Part shown: positions 37,583 through 48,320 of the stretch, one piece after another
Position numbering within the stretch: position 1 is the stretch's first letter
Layout of the letters: every line of letters begins with the position of its first letter
Origin: Dentipellis sp. KUC8613
Taxonomy: Eukaryota; Basidiomycota; Agaricomycetes; Russulales; Hericiaceae
Assembly: GCA_002286715.1 (NCBI GenBank)
Contig: NSJX01000019.1
Span: 1 to 64,000 of the forward strand
Direction: 5' to 3'
DNA length: 64,000 nucleotides
Position numbers and translations under genes: made by a program
Notes under the pieces: model-generated
What the model saw: only the letters and a program-made list of their open reading frames with translations
What the model was told of the DNA's origin: nothing
Databases searched by the model: none

Positions 37583-38543
37583 GCTGGACAGTCGGGGGCG
37601 GCGGGGTGCGGTGGGGGGAATTTGGGGAGAGAGGGAGGGCGGACGGTTGAGACGCGCCAGGCTATTATGTGGGCTGCCTTCAAAGTCCGCTGCTATCTAA
37701 TGAACCTAGCCTCACCCGCGCATCGCAACCTCAAAAATGGCGATTTCGCTCCGCGCACGGACGTCCTGAGGCCACCACGCGCAAGAAGCTATATTTTCCG
37801 GTTGATATGCCCTCTTTAGGATTTTTCCCGGGCGGATTTTCGCAGGCGGAACTCGCGCGAGTGATCTTTTGCTCCTCTCGACTTGACGCGGCTCGGACTC
37901 AGGCTCGAAGGGCAGTGCGACTCGAGGCTGAGACTAGTACCTCATCATGGCAGATTCCCCTGCAATTGCCTCTTACTAGGAAAAGCCTTATCAGGGTACA
38001 ATCTATTCCTAAAAGGTACTTTGTGCGCTCGTTGAGTGAGCGCTCAGATAATGTATGGTAGATGACAGAACTTTGTAGTACGTGGATTCTATTCGGGCAG
38101 ACTGGATCGACTGTCAGCGATATCATGTAGATATGATGCAGATCCTGCTACAGGTATGTTGAGTACTCTATCGAGGTACAAGGCACGATGTACGACCCGC
38201 GACCGGCAGATGGAAACTGGGGAGCGTGCATAAGAAAACACTGCCCGGTGCAAATCGATGCCTTGCATCCTGGTTGCTAGTAGTGCGTGTGTGACGGCCG
38301 GAAGGATGAATCCATACCAGGAACCTGATGGTGGGTGCAATAAAATATTGATATACTTCGTTCCTTCCCCTGAGATCTTGTCGTATCCGCCTTGAAGATC
38401 ACTAAAGTACCTTTAATACCTCAACATTGACATCGTGATGATACAGCACCTACACTTACATACAGCGTAGGGTCTTAGATTTCCCGATTTACTGGGATTG
38501 TCGCTATGTAGAAGTGAAAATGCAATGGCCGTCTCTCCATCGT
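37583..38543. other. Intergenic between the two zf-PARP genes
   Basis: This gap holds the promoter of the first zf-PARP gene and the 3' flank of the second. No exon is seen. Confidence 0.5.
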
Positions 38544-40206
38544 TCATTCACTTTTAGAGACGACGGTATGAATTCGAAGAAGAGAAAACAGAAGTATCGC
38601 CGCCTGGCACACAGGGCAACGCGCGTTCTGCCTCACTTCTTCTGTAATGCATCTGTCCCATATCAAGGTCAGTCAGGAGAATGATACATAAACAAGAAAC
38701 ACCTTCGCACCCATTGCAGAAGAGATGACCGCACACCGTCGCTGTAACATCGCGGCAGGGGTCCGACTTGCATATTCTGCAGCTGAACGAGAGGCGGGGT
38801 GATGAGATGCCGTCCTTTGACTCGTCAATGTCCTCTTCCTTTTTGACGCTCTCCGTGCAGGAAGAAGGCTCGGAAGAAGAGGTCTTGGCTTTCTTGGGAG
38901 CAGGTGTCGATTCAGAATCCCTAGAATCGGAAGCAGAGCGCTAGGAATAAACAGGAATTAGCTTCGTCTTTTGATGATGAGAAGAGAGGAGCAACCTTGC
39001 ACTTGTTTTCCATCTCCTCTTCGACATTACTATCTTCATCTCCCGTGTTCACGCCAGGCTCTTCGGAGACAAACTAATTTGGGCATAAACACGAGTGCTG
39101 AGATCTAGAAAGAGAAAGAAACCAAACCTCTTGTTTGACCATCTGGACATCTAGAGGCGCATCCTCCGTGGGCGTAGTCTTCCTGTCAAAATCCACCTTT
39201 TGTCTCTCACTGGCATCCGTATCCTCAATTTGCTGCTCATAAATGATACGTGAGCAGTATGTCATACTGAGAGAAACCGCCAATGGGATACGAACCGCTC
39301 GACACCGCTGGCAAAGTTTTGGCTTCGTCAACGCTTCCTCTTCCTCGTGGTCTTCCGAGCCCTGGTCGGTTCCATTTGCGCTCGTATCCCTGGCTTTCAC
39401 GCTCTCACCGTCGCCTTCCGTTTCCCGACCTTCATCATCCGAATCCTGTTCTTCGTCTTCCGTACCCCCGTCGTCGTAACCCATGCCGTCATCTTCATCC
39501 TCCTCGCTCTCGTCTTCATCCTTCCCAAGATCGAACGCTGAGCACATCGACTCGATGAGGTATCACACAGCTCGTGCATTACCTCGCTGCTCTCGTCAAC
39601 CTCCCTCCGAACAAGTTTGAGGACCCACTTCATCTTGCGCGGCTTCGCGAGGTGGCCTTCATTGCATGCCTTGAGCACTCGTGCCTGATCTTCCTTCTTC
39701 AGCTCGTCGAAGCCGTCGAGATTCGATAGACCGTGTAGAGACGTGAATTCTGAGATGACATTAGGCGGGACACATCCCCAATGGCGCCAGACACTGCCGC
39801 ATCGTAGGAAGACTCGTCAGCATGGGGAGCTCAAATTGCTCGATGCATCGATGCACAAGATGTTTGCACATACAATGACAAGTGGCTGCGATAGTCAATC
39901 AAGTGCCCGAGTCTCAGCGTTCCCTGCGTTATGGCAGTAGATACAGGATCTATACAATCTTCGCGAACCATCAGAACTTCGCATGCTCCTACATCAAAGA
40001 CACAGTATACCCACCAATAGAAGTATCGAGGCCTTTCTTGATGATAATCGCGTGCACCGTGGAGTCACATCAGTTAGCATGGAGCAGTCCGTGGTGCTTG
40101 AACGAGCCGTGTCCAGCCGGACTGACCTCCACATACGGCCATGTTGTTTTCAGCATAGTCCAGGCGGTAATGTGGTTCTGCGATCTCGTAGGCTGTGCTG
40201 GACATC
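38544..40206 (-). CDS. zf-PARP / RING fusion protein
   Basis: Duplicate of the zf-PARP gene at 36200-37582 whose C-terminus has been replaced by a RING finger. The start at 40206 reads MMSSTAYEIAEPHYRLDYAE. The small 18-base exon is kept (about 40014-39997), but it encodes GLDTSIG where the relative has GPKPCVG. The second zinc-binding Cys is therefore Ser. GTLRLGHLIDYRSHLS and VWRHWGCVPP follow, then LDGFDELKKEDQARVLKA. Acidic exons follow (DESEEDEDDGMGYDDGG). The exon that in the relative reads RPASKASGSKPPAKKAKA here reads RSASDSRDSESTPAPKKAKT. It then runs on without a stop into a RING: SFSCRICKSDPCRDV, VCGHLFCNG, intron, CITEEVRQNARCPVCQ, tail LLFSLLRIHTVVSKSE. The RING is closest to that of the gene at 43103-45131. 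The reading frame is open and splice sites are good, so it looks functional. The product could be a nuclear E3 ligase. Confidence 0.85.
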
Positions 40207-42011
40207 ATGCTGGGAGAGAAACGGAAAGGTATGTGGGGGCGAGGCGAAATTCGAGAGTAAAGGCCTCATGGGAGCTGTTGGCTGCTCTCGGTCAAAGCAA
40301 CGTAAAAACGTAACAGACCGGTACCCAGGCCGCATTAGGCTGTAGCTACATACACATCAAGATTTCTTGTGCCATCCGACTCAGCTACGTAGTGCTACAT
40401 ACGCTCGCCTGCGACTCACTGCACGCAAGAACTCAGACGTATACAACTATTACCCGTATGTGTTTCTGGTACACTGGGACCGATCCGAATGACGAGCCAA
40501 GTAGGTATATATTGAGAAACAGACCAAAAACAGTTTGGGAAACCTAGAGTGACCAGAGGCAAGCCATGGAGTCCCGATGTGAGTGCAGAAAATTGCGGAG
40601 AAACAGTGCTAAAAAGACATATAAGAACCCAGACACCAGGGAGAAATTCAGATATAAGCCCAGAGAAGGCTGTCTGCGCCGCGAGATCAAACAAGAAGCT
40701 CAAGACACAAACAGAGCGGTATTTTGCACGAGTCCAGCGAGTGATAACAACCGAGCATGATGAATTTGCGAAGGACGTTTGGTGAATGGAGACGGTCAGA
40801 TGCGCGAGGGAGGGGTCTGATCATGAAAACCATGATGAACTTGTAGGGAGGCTGGTGGTATAGTTTCCTAGCGTGGTTGAAGCGCCACAAAACGCATGCG
40901 AAACAGAAGTTAGACGAAGGCTGAAACCCGTTATGGGCCGCTCCTACAGCTTCACCTTCAAACTTGCTCATCAGCTGGTATCCCGAGAGTGAAGAAGTCA
41001 GGCGTCGAACCTGCAGGCTGCAGCATGAAAGCAGAGGGGTAAGGTCGGGTGAAAATGTATAAGGCGTAAAAATGGTGAGAGCAAACGAAAATATGCGAGA
41101 GCGAAGAGTTGGGCGGCGTCGGCGTATGGTCGAGTAGCAGCATCGACTGAAAGAACAGACCGTTATATACTGGAAGCGTCCTGCTGCTTTGCAAAAGAGG
41201 TTATTTACGGCGGGCGGAATGACGAGGATTTGAAAACAAACGTGCGCTTGCTATCCGTCTGGACTCTGCGTATCCACTGTAAGACGGACATCAGTTCACG
41301 TACGACCTTAATGATCTGCCCGAGGATGCGTTCAAGTAGCTCGAGCGAAGACGAGATAGTGAGACAAATGGAGCACCGCAAGCGTCGCGATACGGCCCGG
41401 GGCGGCAAAGTAAATATAACAGACGTGTTAGCCTTGAGCACATGAGAAGTGTCTAAACGCCTTGTATGGAGTCCAATTTCAGCACCGTAGACCTGCACAA
41501 ACGAACCGAAAAGCCCCCTGGATAGACAGTTGCGTGGTGGTTGGGGTGGCAGAGGAAAGAACGACTTGGAGGACCGCGGTCACCGGTGGAGGCCACGTAG
41601 TAAGCGCTGGCATCTCGGAAGTCGCGACCGCATTTCGGACCGCCTCGGGCCGTCTGACTACTAGCCCTTGGTTCGGAATGTTCGGTTCCAAGCCCTTGAA
41701 GCCTTCGATCCTCTACATCTCCGGGTTGCCTGTAGAGGAGAGCCATGGAAGTGAGTACAGTCGTTTACAAATCGATAGGCCGCTTCGCGAGAAATCATTA
41801 CGCATGAGGAGTTAAAAAGTTAGGTCGGAGTTGATAGGTGCCGAGGTTCCGACAGCCGCAACTGTGGCGACGGTGGCGTTGCTCTTGCCATCCTGACGCT
41901 ACTCGATCAAAGCTCCGCATGAATATTGAAAGTCCCCTGTATTGTGATCTCGTCAGAAGCGGCCTATCGATTTGTAAACGGCTGTAAAGTCACAAAATTT
42001 ATTGTGGGAGC
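40207..42011. other. Intergenic region left of the MITE
   Basis: About 1.8 kb without a convincing gene. Short minus-strand frames between 40687 and 41746 show no known domain and could not be joined. It also holds the promoter of the fusion gene. Confidence 0.45.
42004..42011. repeat. Left target-site duplication of the MITE
   Basis: GTGGGAGC, repeated exactly at 42659-42666 on the other side of the element. Confidence 0.85.
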
Positions 42012-42658
42012 CAAGGGGCGTCCAGAACTCTAATTCCTCAAATCAACCCCCCCTTGGTACCACTCGACATTCGTTCCGGGGTCCCTGATTTGCCACAATT
42101 TCCACTTTTCGACCATCGTTTTCTGCACACGACTTTCCTCTCAGTTAAAGTGGTGCACGGATGTCATATATCGTGTCTGTACGATGCACACATTGCTTCT
42201 GCCTTTTTTCAGACTGTTGCGCGGCTGCATCGGGCCTCTATAGCATATTCATTGCGCAAATGTTTGGGACTTTGTAGCAATCCAGCATCGCAAATATTTC
42301 ATTCATTACGTCGTATACGTCAAGAGCACTAGTCATCATCAAAGACGATCGCACCGGCGCCGGGCCCGTAGTCTCTCAGCTCATTCCTTTCCAACGCTTC
42401 AGAAAGCTCATAACTATAATTTGTGCCTCTATGGCTTCTTCATTCCATTTTTTGTTGTTGTCGGCATGAATCCTTACCGTGCGCGAGCTGGCACGACGCA
42501 TAGAAGACGCGCGCGTACTACTACACTCTGACCTGACGCTCTGCGATTGTGATCGAGTGCTCGGTTGAGCAGTGGTGGTGGTAGTGATTGCTCACGGGGT
42601 CCCGCCACCGCAATCTCCGGGGGTTGATTTTATGTCTTAAGGTTTTGGACGCCCCTTG
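42012..42658. mobile_element. Non-autonomous hAT-type MITE (647 bp)
   Basis: The two ends are inverted copies. The first 13 bases, CAAGGGGCGTCCA, match perfectly, and imperfect similarity continues for about 42 bases to AAATCAACCCCC. The element is flanked by a perfect 8-bp duplication GTGGGAGC. An 8-bp duplication with CA-starting, G-rich ends is characteristic of the hAT superfamily. The inside has no transposase: the only longer frame (42054-42332) has no recognisable motif. It must therefore have been moved by an enzyme encoded elsewhere. The perfect duplication suggests a fairly recent insertion. Confidence 0.88.
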
Positions 42659-42666
42659 GTGGGAGC
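42659..42666. repeat. Right target-site duplication of the MITE
   Basis: GTGGGAGC, identical to 42004-42011. Confidence 0.85.
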
Positions 42667-43102
42667 ACAAGCTAGCCACAACTCCGAAGCGGAGACGGAA
42701 CGAAGGATCGCCAATATCTTGGCGGCCCTAACCCTACTGACCGGAGCGCCGCAAGGCGCTTGCCAATTGGACTCTCCTTCGGAAAAAAAGGATAGAATCC
42801 CAGAACTATACTTGTTATGTACAGGTAACCACTGCATGCAATGAAAAATCTTGCCATCGAGTGACATGCACGAAATATGAATGTCCTAGTCACAGACTGA
42901 CATGCGTATGCCATAAAGCAATGCGGCTCGTCTGCAGAGAGATTCTGTATGTCAATATCTATTCAACGTCAGAAGATCCACTGTATCTACATGCACTTAC
43001 ATCATGTTCGAATCTGACGCTTTTCCGTCCCGCAGTCATCGCTCGATGACTCTTGTGGGGAGGATACATATCGCGAAGTCTTTCACGCTTTCTTCCGCCG
43101 CT
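42667..43102. other. 3' flank of the C2H2-RING gene A
   Basis: No exon is seen between the MITE and the stop codon at 43103. Confidence 0.5.
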
Positions 43103-45131
43103 TTATGTCACTGAGGCATCGAGCCGAAGGAGAGTGAACAGCAGGATGACGGCCTGACAAACAGGACACCGCGCATTTCCCCTGACTTCCTCCGTAATGC
43201 ACCTGACAAAATCCGTGATTGCAGTCAGCAGGGGTCTCGGCTGGGTAGCACGAAGGGGAATTCGTACCTATTACAAAAGAGATGCCCGCAGACTGTCGCT
43301 GTGATGTCCACGCACGGGTCCGCCTGGCAGATTCGGCAGTGGAACGACACACGCGGCACCGGCACGGTTTCCTTCGGAGGCGACTGTGTGACAGCTACGG
43401 CCACGTCCCTGGCAATTGCGACGGGTGTTTCTGGCGGAGATAGAGATTGGGCGCTGGCATTGTCTTCTTCAGGCTCGCTCGTGGCATGGCCGGTAATAAG
43501 GTCGAAGTTCTGCAAATCTCCCGACGATCCGGGGGTCTCTGCCAGAGGAACTTTGGCTTTTGGATTGGATGGTTTCAAGGGGGATGGAGAAGGGATATCG
43601 TTTGTCTGCACGCTTGGCTGTGTCGAATAATCAGGGCAGAAAGGTATCCGAAGTAATGGTTCAGCAAGGAGCGAGGGAGTTACTGTCTTCGGAGGCTCCG
43701 GACGTATAGTATCTCCACCCAGTGTCGTAGAAGACGCGTTGCTGTCATTCACAGTACTATCTCGTGACGTATTTGATGCGGATGCACGAAGGAAAGGCGG
43801 GCGGATGGTCGGGTTGAATGCGAAAGAGAATCCCGACGGCCTTGAAGTCAGTTCCTCTCTTCCGTCAGTTACGCTACCGAAGTCACTCTCGGAGGTCGGA
43901 AAGATAGTCTCGTCCCCAGATGATCCGGACGGAGGACTGGTGAGAGAAGATATCGTAGAAGGCGTCCCGGGAACCTCGGTGGTTGGCTGCCAAGTAGGAG
44001 TTGAGGAAGCAGAGATGGTAGGGCGTACCGGCGGAAGGGCGAAGGGAGGCAACTGTGTTTCGCATACCGCAGAGAGAGGTGGAAGCTTCGACCAAACAGC
44101 CACCGCACGGGATGTGTTAGGATTGGATTCAGATTCTGGACGTAACGTTGTTGGACTTGATTCCTGGTACTCATGCATTAGTATCTATTATTGCTTCAGG
44201 TAGATAATGCTCACAAGTGCGGCTGCTATTGTGACTGAAGATGCCTTCATGTGCTCCAGGAAATGCTCTGAAGTGACATGCTAAGAAATCACATCCGCAT
44301 GAGCGTCCAACGAAGTACGAAGCAGTGGAACGTACCTCGATGATGGAGCTTGCATCCTTGAACATACCACCACAGTACTGGCATTTGGGATGAATAGCCG
44401 GCTCCCTGTTATGTCGATCGAGATCTTCTAACGACAAGAAACTCTTCTCGCATATCTGGCATTTGATCTGAGGGTGCACTTTGATATTATGCTACGACCG
44501 AACCGTACGAATGTCAAAAATCAGGTTAAACGCATGGAAACATGCAGAAATACATACTTCGTGGTACAATTCCTGCGTCTCGAATCCCATCTGACATGGT
44601 GTACAATTTGGATGATTGAACGAATTCCGAAAATGGCTCTCCAGCTCGTCCTGGTCCAATTCCAGATCGCCGCACGTCTTGCAGCGCACCGTGGGATGAT
44701 CTGAAACTATATGCTGAATGCAATATGACGTCGTAGTTTAGTCTCAAAAGTCTAGGAAGCTGCCCGACTGCCTACCGTATTGAGATCATAGCGGTTGTAG
44801 AAACCTTCTCCACAACGGCTGCACCTTACGTGGCCCCTCGATGTCTGATAATGCTGCTTCAGCCCTGCCTCGGATCGATATTTCGTGTTGCACCTCATAC
44901 ACGGATAAGTATGCAAGGACTCCCTATGCTGAATCCAAGCACTTGAGCACCAGCTTTTTGTCGAAAATGCGAGGCACACACCTGGGAGTAGGCCGATGCA
45001 TCGACGAATACACGCACACAAGGGACACAGCACGGATGCACCTTCCTCGAGGTCCTCGCGTGCTGAAATAGTGCCTCATCTGTATCGAAGAAGCGTTGTT
45101 GGTTGCACGTTCTGAATGGACAATACGGCAT
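43103..45131 (-). CDS. C2H2-RING protein, array gene A
   Basis: Member of the same family as ZnF1 and its nearest relative in layout. The start at 45131 reads MPYCPFRTCNQQRFFDTDEA. Single-exon finger units follow: HPCCVPCVRVF; YPCMRCNTKYRSEAGLKQHY with CSRCGEGFYNR; VRCKTCGDLELDQDELESHF with CTPCQMGFE; IKCQICEKSFLSLEDLDRHN with CQYCGGMFKD. A long Ser/Pro/Thr-rich exon follows. It ends in the RING: SFHCRICQADPCVDITATVCGHLFCN|R, an intron, then CITEEVRGNARCPVCQAVILLFTLLRL. The intron falls between the fifth and sixth zinc ligands in phase 2. The RING almost matches that of the fusion gene at 38544-40206. A TATAAG lies 62 bases upstream. Probable E3 ligase; target unknown. Confidence 0.87.
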
Positions 45132-45562
45132 AGCTGCTAGTAGCTGGCTTGAACGAAGTGAAGGCGCGATGAGCTCTTGCAATGGCTGTTATCTTATAGG
45201 ACTTAATGTGAACCCTTCCCCAGGCTGCGGAGTGCCATGCCTAGAGCACGATGCACGATCTGTAGGCATGAAAACAACGTGGCACGCTTTCGAGGGCGTT
45301 CGAGTCCTGGAAGGCAACAGGTTGGCCTCGCGCACCCAAGTCACCATCACAGTTCACATCGATTGACTCACATGTAAGTGCAGGTGCGCTGCAGCCCCTC
45401 GGTCCTCACTCGCTTCTTTCCGCTCCAACATCATCACGAACAGGATGTAACACAAGTTACAACCACGGATCGAGCGAGAAACGGATATAGCAATATAATA
45501 TTTGCTGATATATACTGTACACCAATCTCCCAATCAACCAGAAGATACCCACTTCGGGGCTT
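45132..45562. other. Intergenic A/B with conserved block
   Basis: The part around 45250-45420 resembles 48070-48230 between genes B and C. Both share a CGTTCGAGTCCTG-like word and TTGACTCACA(T/C)GTAAGTGCA. It is part of the array's repeat unit. Confidence 0.65.
45193..45198 (-). promoter_or_regulatory. TATA-like element of array gene A
   Basis: TATAAG on the minus strand, 62 bases before the start codon at 45131. Confidence 0.5.
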
Positions 45563-47595
45563 CAGTGCAGATGTAACTTGAACAGACTGTAAAGCAAAAG
45601 CGGAGCGCTGCACACGGGGCATTGCGAAGACTTGATGACGGCATCGGTGATGCACCTAGAATAACAGTGTCAGCAGACTCGGACGCAGACATCACAGAAG
45701 ACCAACTCATACTTATTGCAGAAGATATGCCCACACATGGTCGTCGTCACATCTATGCACGGATCCCGCCTGCAGGACCGGCAGTAGATGTGCGATACAT
45801 ACCTGGCGCCTCGTGCCGCCGCCTCGCGCATTTCTGATGCGGCGGCTCGCGGACGGGGTGCTTGACGAGGCCTCACACTCGTTCGAGACTCGCTCCTGGG
45901 AATGCCTAGCGACATCCACGAGACTGGCCGACCTCCTGAAGTCCATTCGCGAGGGTTAGTGACTTCCTCGTGGTCGGTTCCGTCCATGAAGGACGAGACA
46001 CTGCGGGGTGTGTGGGACACGTGGGGTACAGGGTGGGTCAGGGGCGACGGCTGGGGAGAGGCCACGTGTTCATTCGTCATGAACGGTGGACGGGTAACCG
46101 GACTGTTGCTGGCCGCGAAAGACGATGTACGGGATCTCGTCGAGCTGCTCGCATACAAGATCGAATAAGTGTCAAATACGTCCAAAATCACGAGCCGCAC
46201 CAACCTCTTGGGCATACTAGGAGCTACAGACGCGGTGAGGGGTGGCGATACCCGTGGCATTGTGACTGCTGGACTCCTTGGTTCCGCTGGCGCCGCAGTA
46301 GGAGTATCAACGAGAGGCATCGTTTCTGGCGTTTCGCTAATGAAAACATGAGGTGAAGATGCCGAGGGTGTGGCGTCTACTGGAGTGGTCTTCAGAAGGG
46401 TGCGCTTGTCAGGCTCGCTAGCGTCCTGTAACTGACAGCGTCCGATGAATACCATAGGCAGTAGAAATTATTAGAAGATCTACCTTGTCGCTTGTGACGT
46501 TGGCTTCTGCCGGCTCAACCTTGTCATTCGGTGTTGGTGCCGAGGGAGTCGCTTGTAAAACGTCCTCCAATGACGAGCCGATATCATTTGACGAGAACGA
46601 GCTAATCACCACTGGCGCGGAACTCGGCGATGCAGCTCTCGTGCCCGGGGAAGGGCTTATCATCTGCTTCAGGCCATATTATTATAGCTCGCGCCAAGCA
46701 TAAATTGTGACTCACGGTGCTGCGCGCTGCTGGCTCAGACTGAGAATCTGCCGTCGAGGTGCGGCGGCATGCCGGAGAATCGGCAAAGTGAAGCGTCCAT
46801 TGACCTACAGTAGAGAAGACGGTGTCACAGACATCACAATATTGTCCGTGATGAGCAACTAGTTGGTGCTAAGTGCCGGTACGTCAACGCCGTGATATGA
46901 AGCTGTTTGAACAACACAAACCTCCGCTAGAGCATCCTTCGCGATAAAAATCTGCTTGCACAGCGAGCAGTCGAGTTGGTCTACCGCGGGTACGGTCACA
47001 AAAACCGCTGATGACGAAGATGTAGCTGGTCCTGCAAGCGCTGTAGACGAGGAAGCCGCAGGCAATGTCGATGGGGAACCTGTGGGGAGCGTTGACAAGG
47101 GACCCGTGGAAAACTTTGAGGAAGTGACGGGGAGCGTCGACGAAGAAATTGTAGGTAACGCTGACGAGGAAGCCGTGGGCAAAGGTGGTGTTGGATGAAC
47201 AACCCCCGATTGTGGAGTTTGTGACGGGTAGATTGTAGCGTTCTGCTAGTCACAGAAAGATGAGACGATAAACATACTCCTGCTGAGACTGTTGTGTACA
47301 AATGACTTACTGCGGCTGAAGTCCTTTGGTTCTGCAAACCGATACCAGGAGTCCTGCTATTGCTCTGATGTTTCTTCGCACGACAATGGTCATTCCTTGC
47401 ACTTTCTGATGAGAATTGCCGATCGCAGACTGTGCACGTGACGCGGTGCCCCGTAGTTTGTAAGTGCTGCCGATGATAAAGTCAGACGATATTCACGCAT
47501 GGGTGGTTGTTGACGAAAGGAATATCACTCACTGATGTTAATTTCTTCTGCTTAGAAAACACGAGACTACACACAGGGCAACGTTGATCAGGCAT
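45563..47595 (-). CDS. C2H2-RING protein, array gene B
   Basis: Tandem relative of gene C. The start at 47595 reads MPDQRCPVCSLVFSKQKKL, one half-finger per small exon as in the family. Next come VTCTVCDRQFSSESARNDHC, a Ser/Thr/Pro-rich exon with SSTLP-type repeats ending LDCSLCKQIFIAKDAL, and QYCDVCDTVFSTVGQWTLHF. Several disordered exons follow, then HIYCRSCRRDPCIDVTTTM, CGHIFCN|K, intron, CITDAVIKSSQCPVCSAPLL and tail LYSLFKLHLH. The RING ligands are complete. The finger units are more degenerate than in gene A; one spacing looks C2HC-like. TATATA lies about 75 bases upstream in a promoter block shared with gene C. Confidence 0.83.
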
Positions 47596-48320
47596 TTCGA
47601 CTGCTGCTGATACCCTCGAAGCAATGAGGAAGACTTGAACTAGTCGACGCAAACGCTGCTAGAGGGGCGATATATACCCGCATCCTCGTGCCTGCCGTGC
47701 GATGTGAGAAGCATATCCCGTGGATTTGCGACAACGCGTCAGGACCAGCTGACTTGATCGGGGGATACGAGGACGCAAGGTGGATACCTCAAGGCTGATA
47801 GGCATCCGCCTGTCTTCGCGAAGAATGGATGGTGGCCCCTTGAGAACTGGGTTATCTCGATAACTCACGAACACTAAGCAGATGTTGAACGTGTGAGATC
47901 TAATGTTCCAGGGCGACAGCGACGATCTAATTTCGATCCGACGCCGAAAGTGTACATAAGTCCGCGTGCTTGAAGAGATTCTGGGTTCACAAAGACATGT
48001 CTTCGGGCACGTTCACGTGTAGATTCAAGGGTCGGTAGCGTCCTCACCCAAATAGCAGAATGCGTACGGCACGCATCTCAAGCATTTAAGCACAAAAGTA
48101 ACGTGGAATGCTTTCTAGGGTATTCGAGTCCTGTACGGGGTACGATTTGAGTATCATCGACACGATTCATGTTGACTGACTCACACGTAAGTGCAAAAGT
48201 GCCGCTTTGCTCGCTTCCGCAACCTGAACGCCGTTCAGAGTAGAATCTGAGAATCACCGTGCGAACACGAAACGGACGACAAAAATAGCATTATATAGGA
48301 AAATTCTGTCGGCGAGCGCT
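47596..48320. other. Intergenic B/C with duplicated promoter block
   Basis: The first ~100 bases, including GCGATATATAC and CTCCTCGTGCC-like words, match the promoter of gene C near 50410-50470. The last ~260 bases match the A/B spacer. These matches mark the borders of the tandem duplication. Confidence 0.65.
47670..47676 (-). promoter_or_regulatory. TATA box of array gene B
   Basis: TATATAT on the minus strand, about 75 bases before the start codon at 47595. The same context occurs upstream of gene C. Confidence 0.55.

Noticed and set aside
40687..41746. Series of minus-strand frames as a possible gene
   Set aside because: No domain, no conserved motif and no consistent splice phase between the pieces.
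42054..42332. Open frame inside the MITE as a transposase
   Set aside because: Only 92 residues, without the hAT dimerisation motif or a zinc finger; the element is non-autonomous.
45295..45320. GTTCGAGTCC word resembling a tRNA B-box (also near 48120)
   Set aside because: No matching A-box, acceptor stem or anticodon arm can be folded around it. The two copies are explained by the array's spacer duplication.
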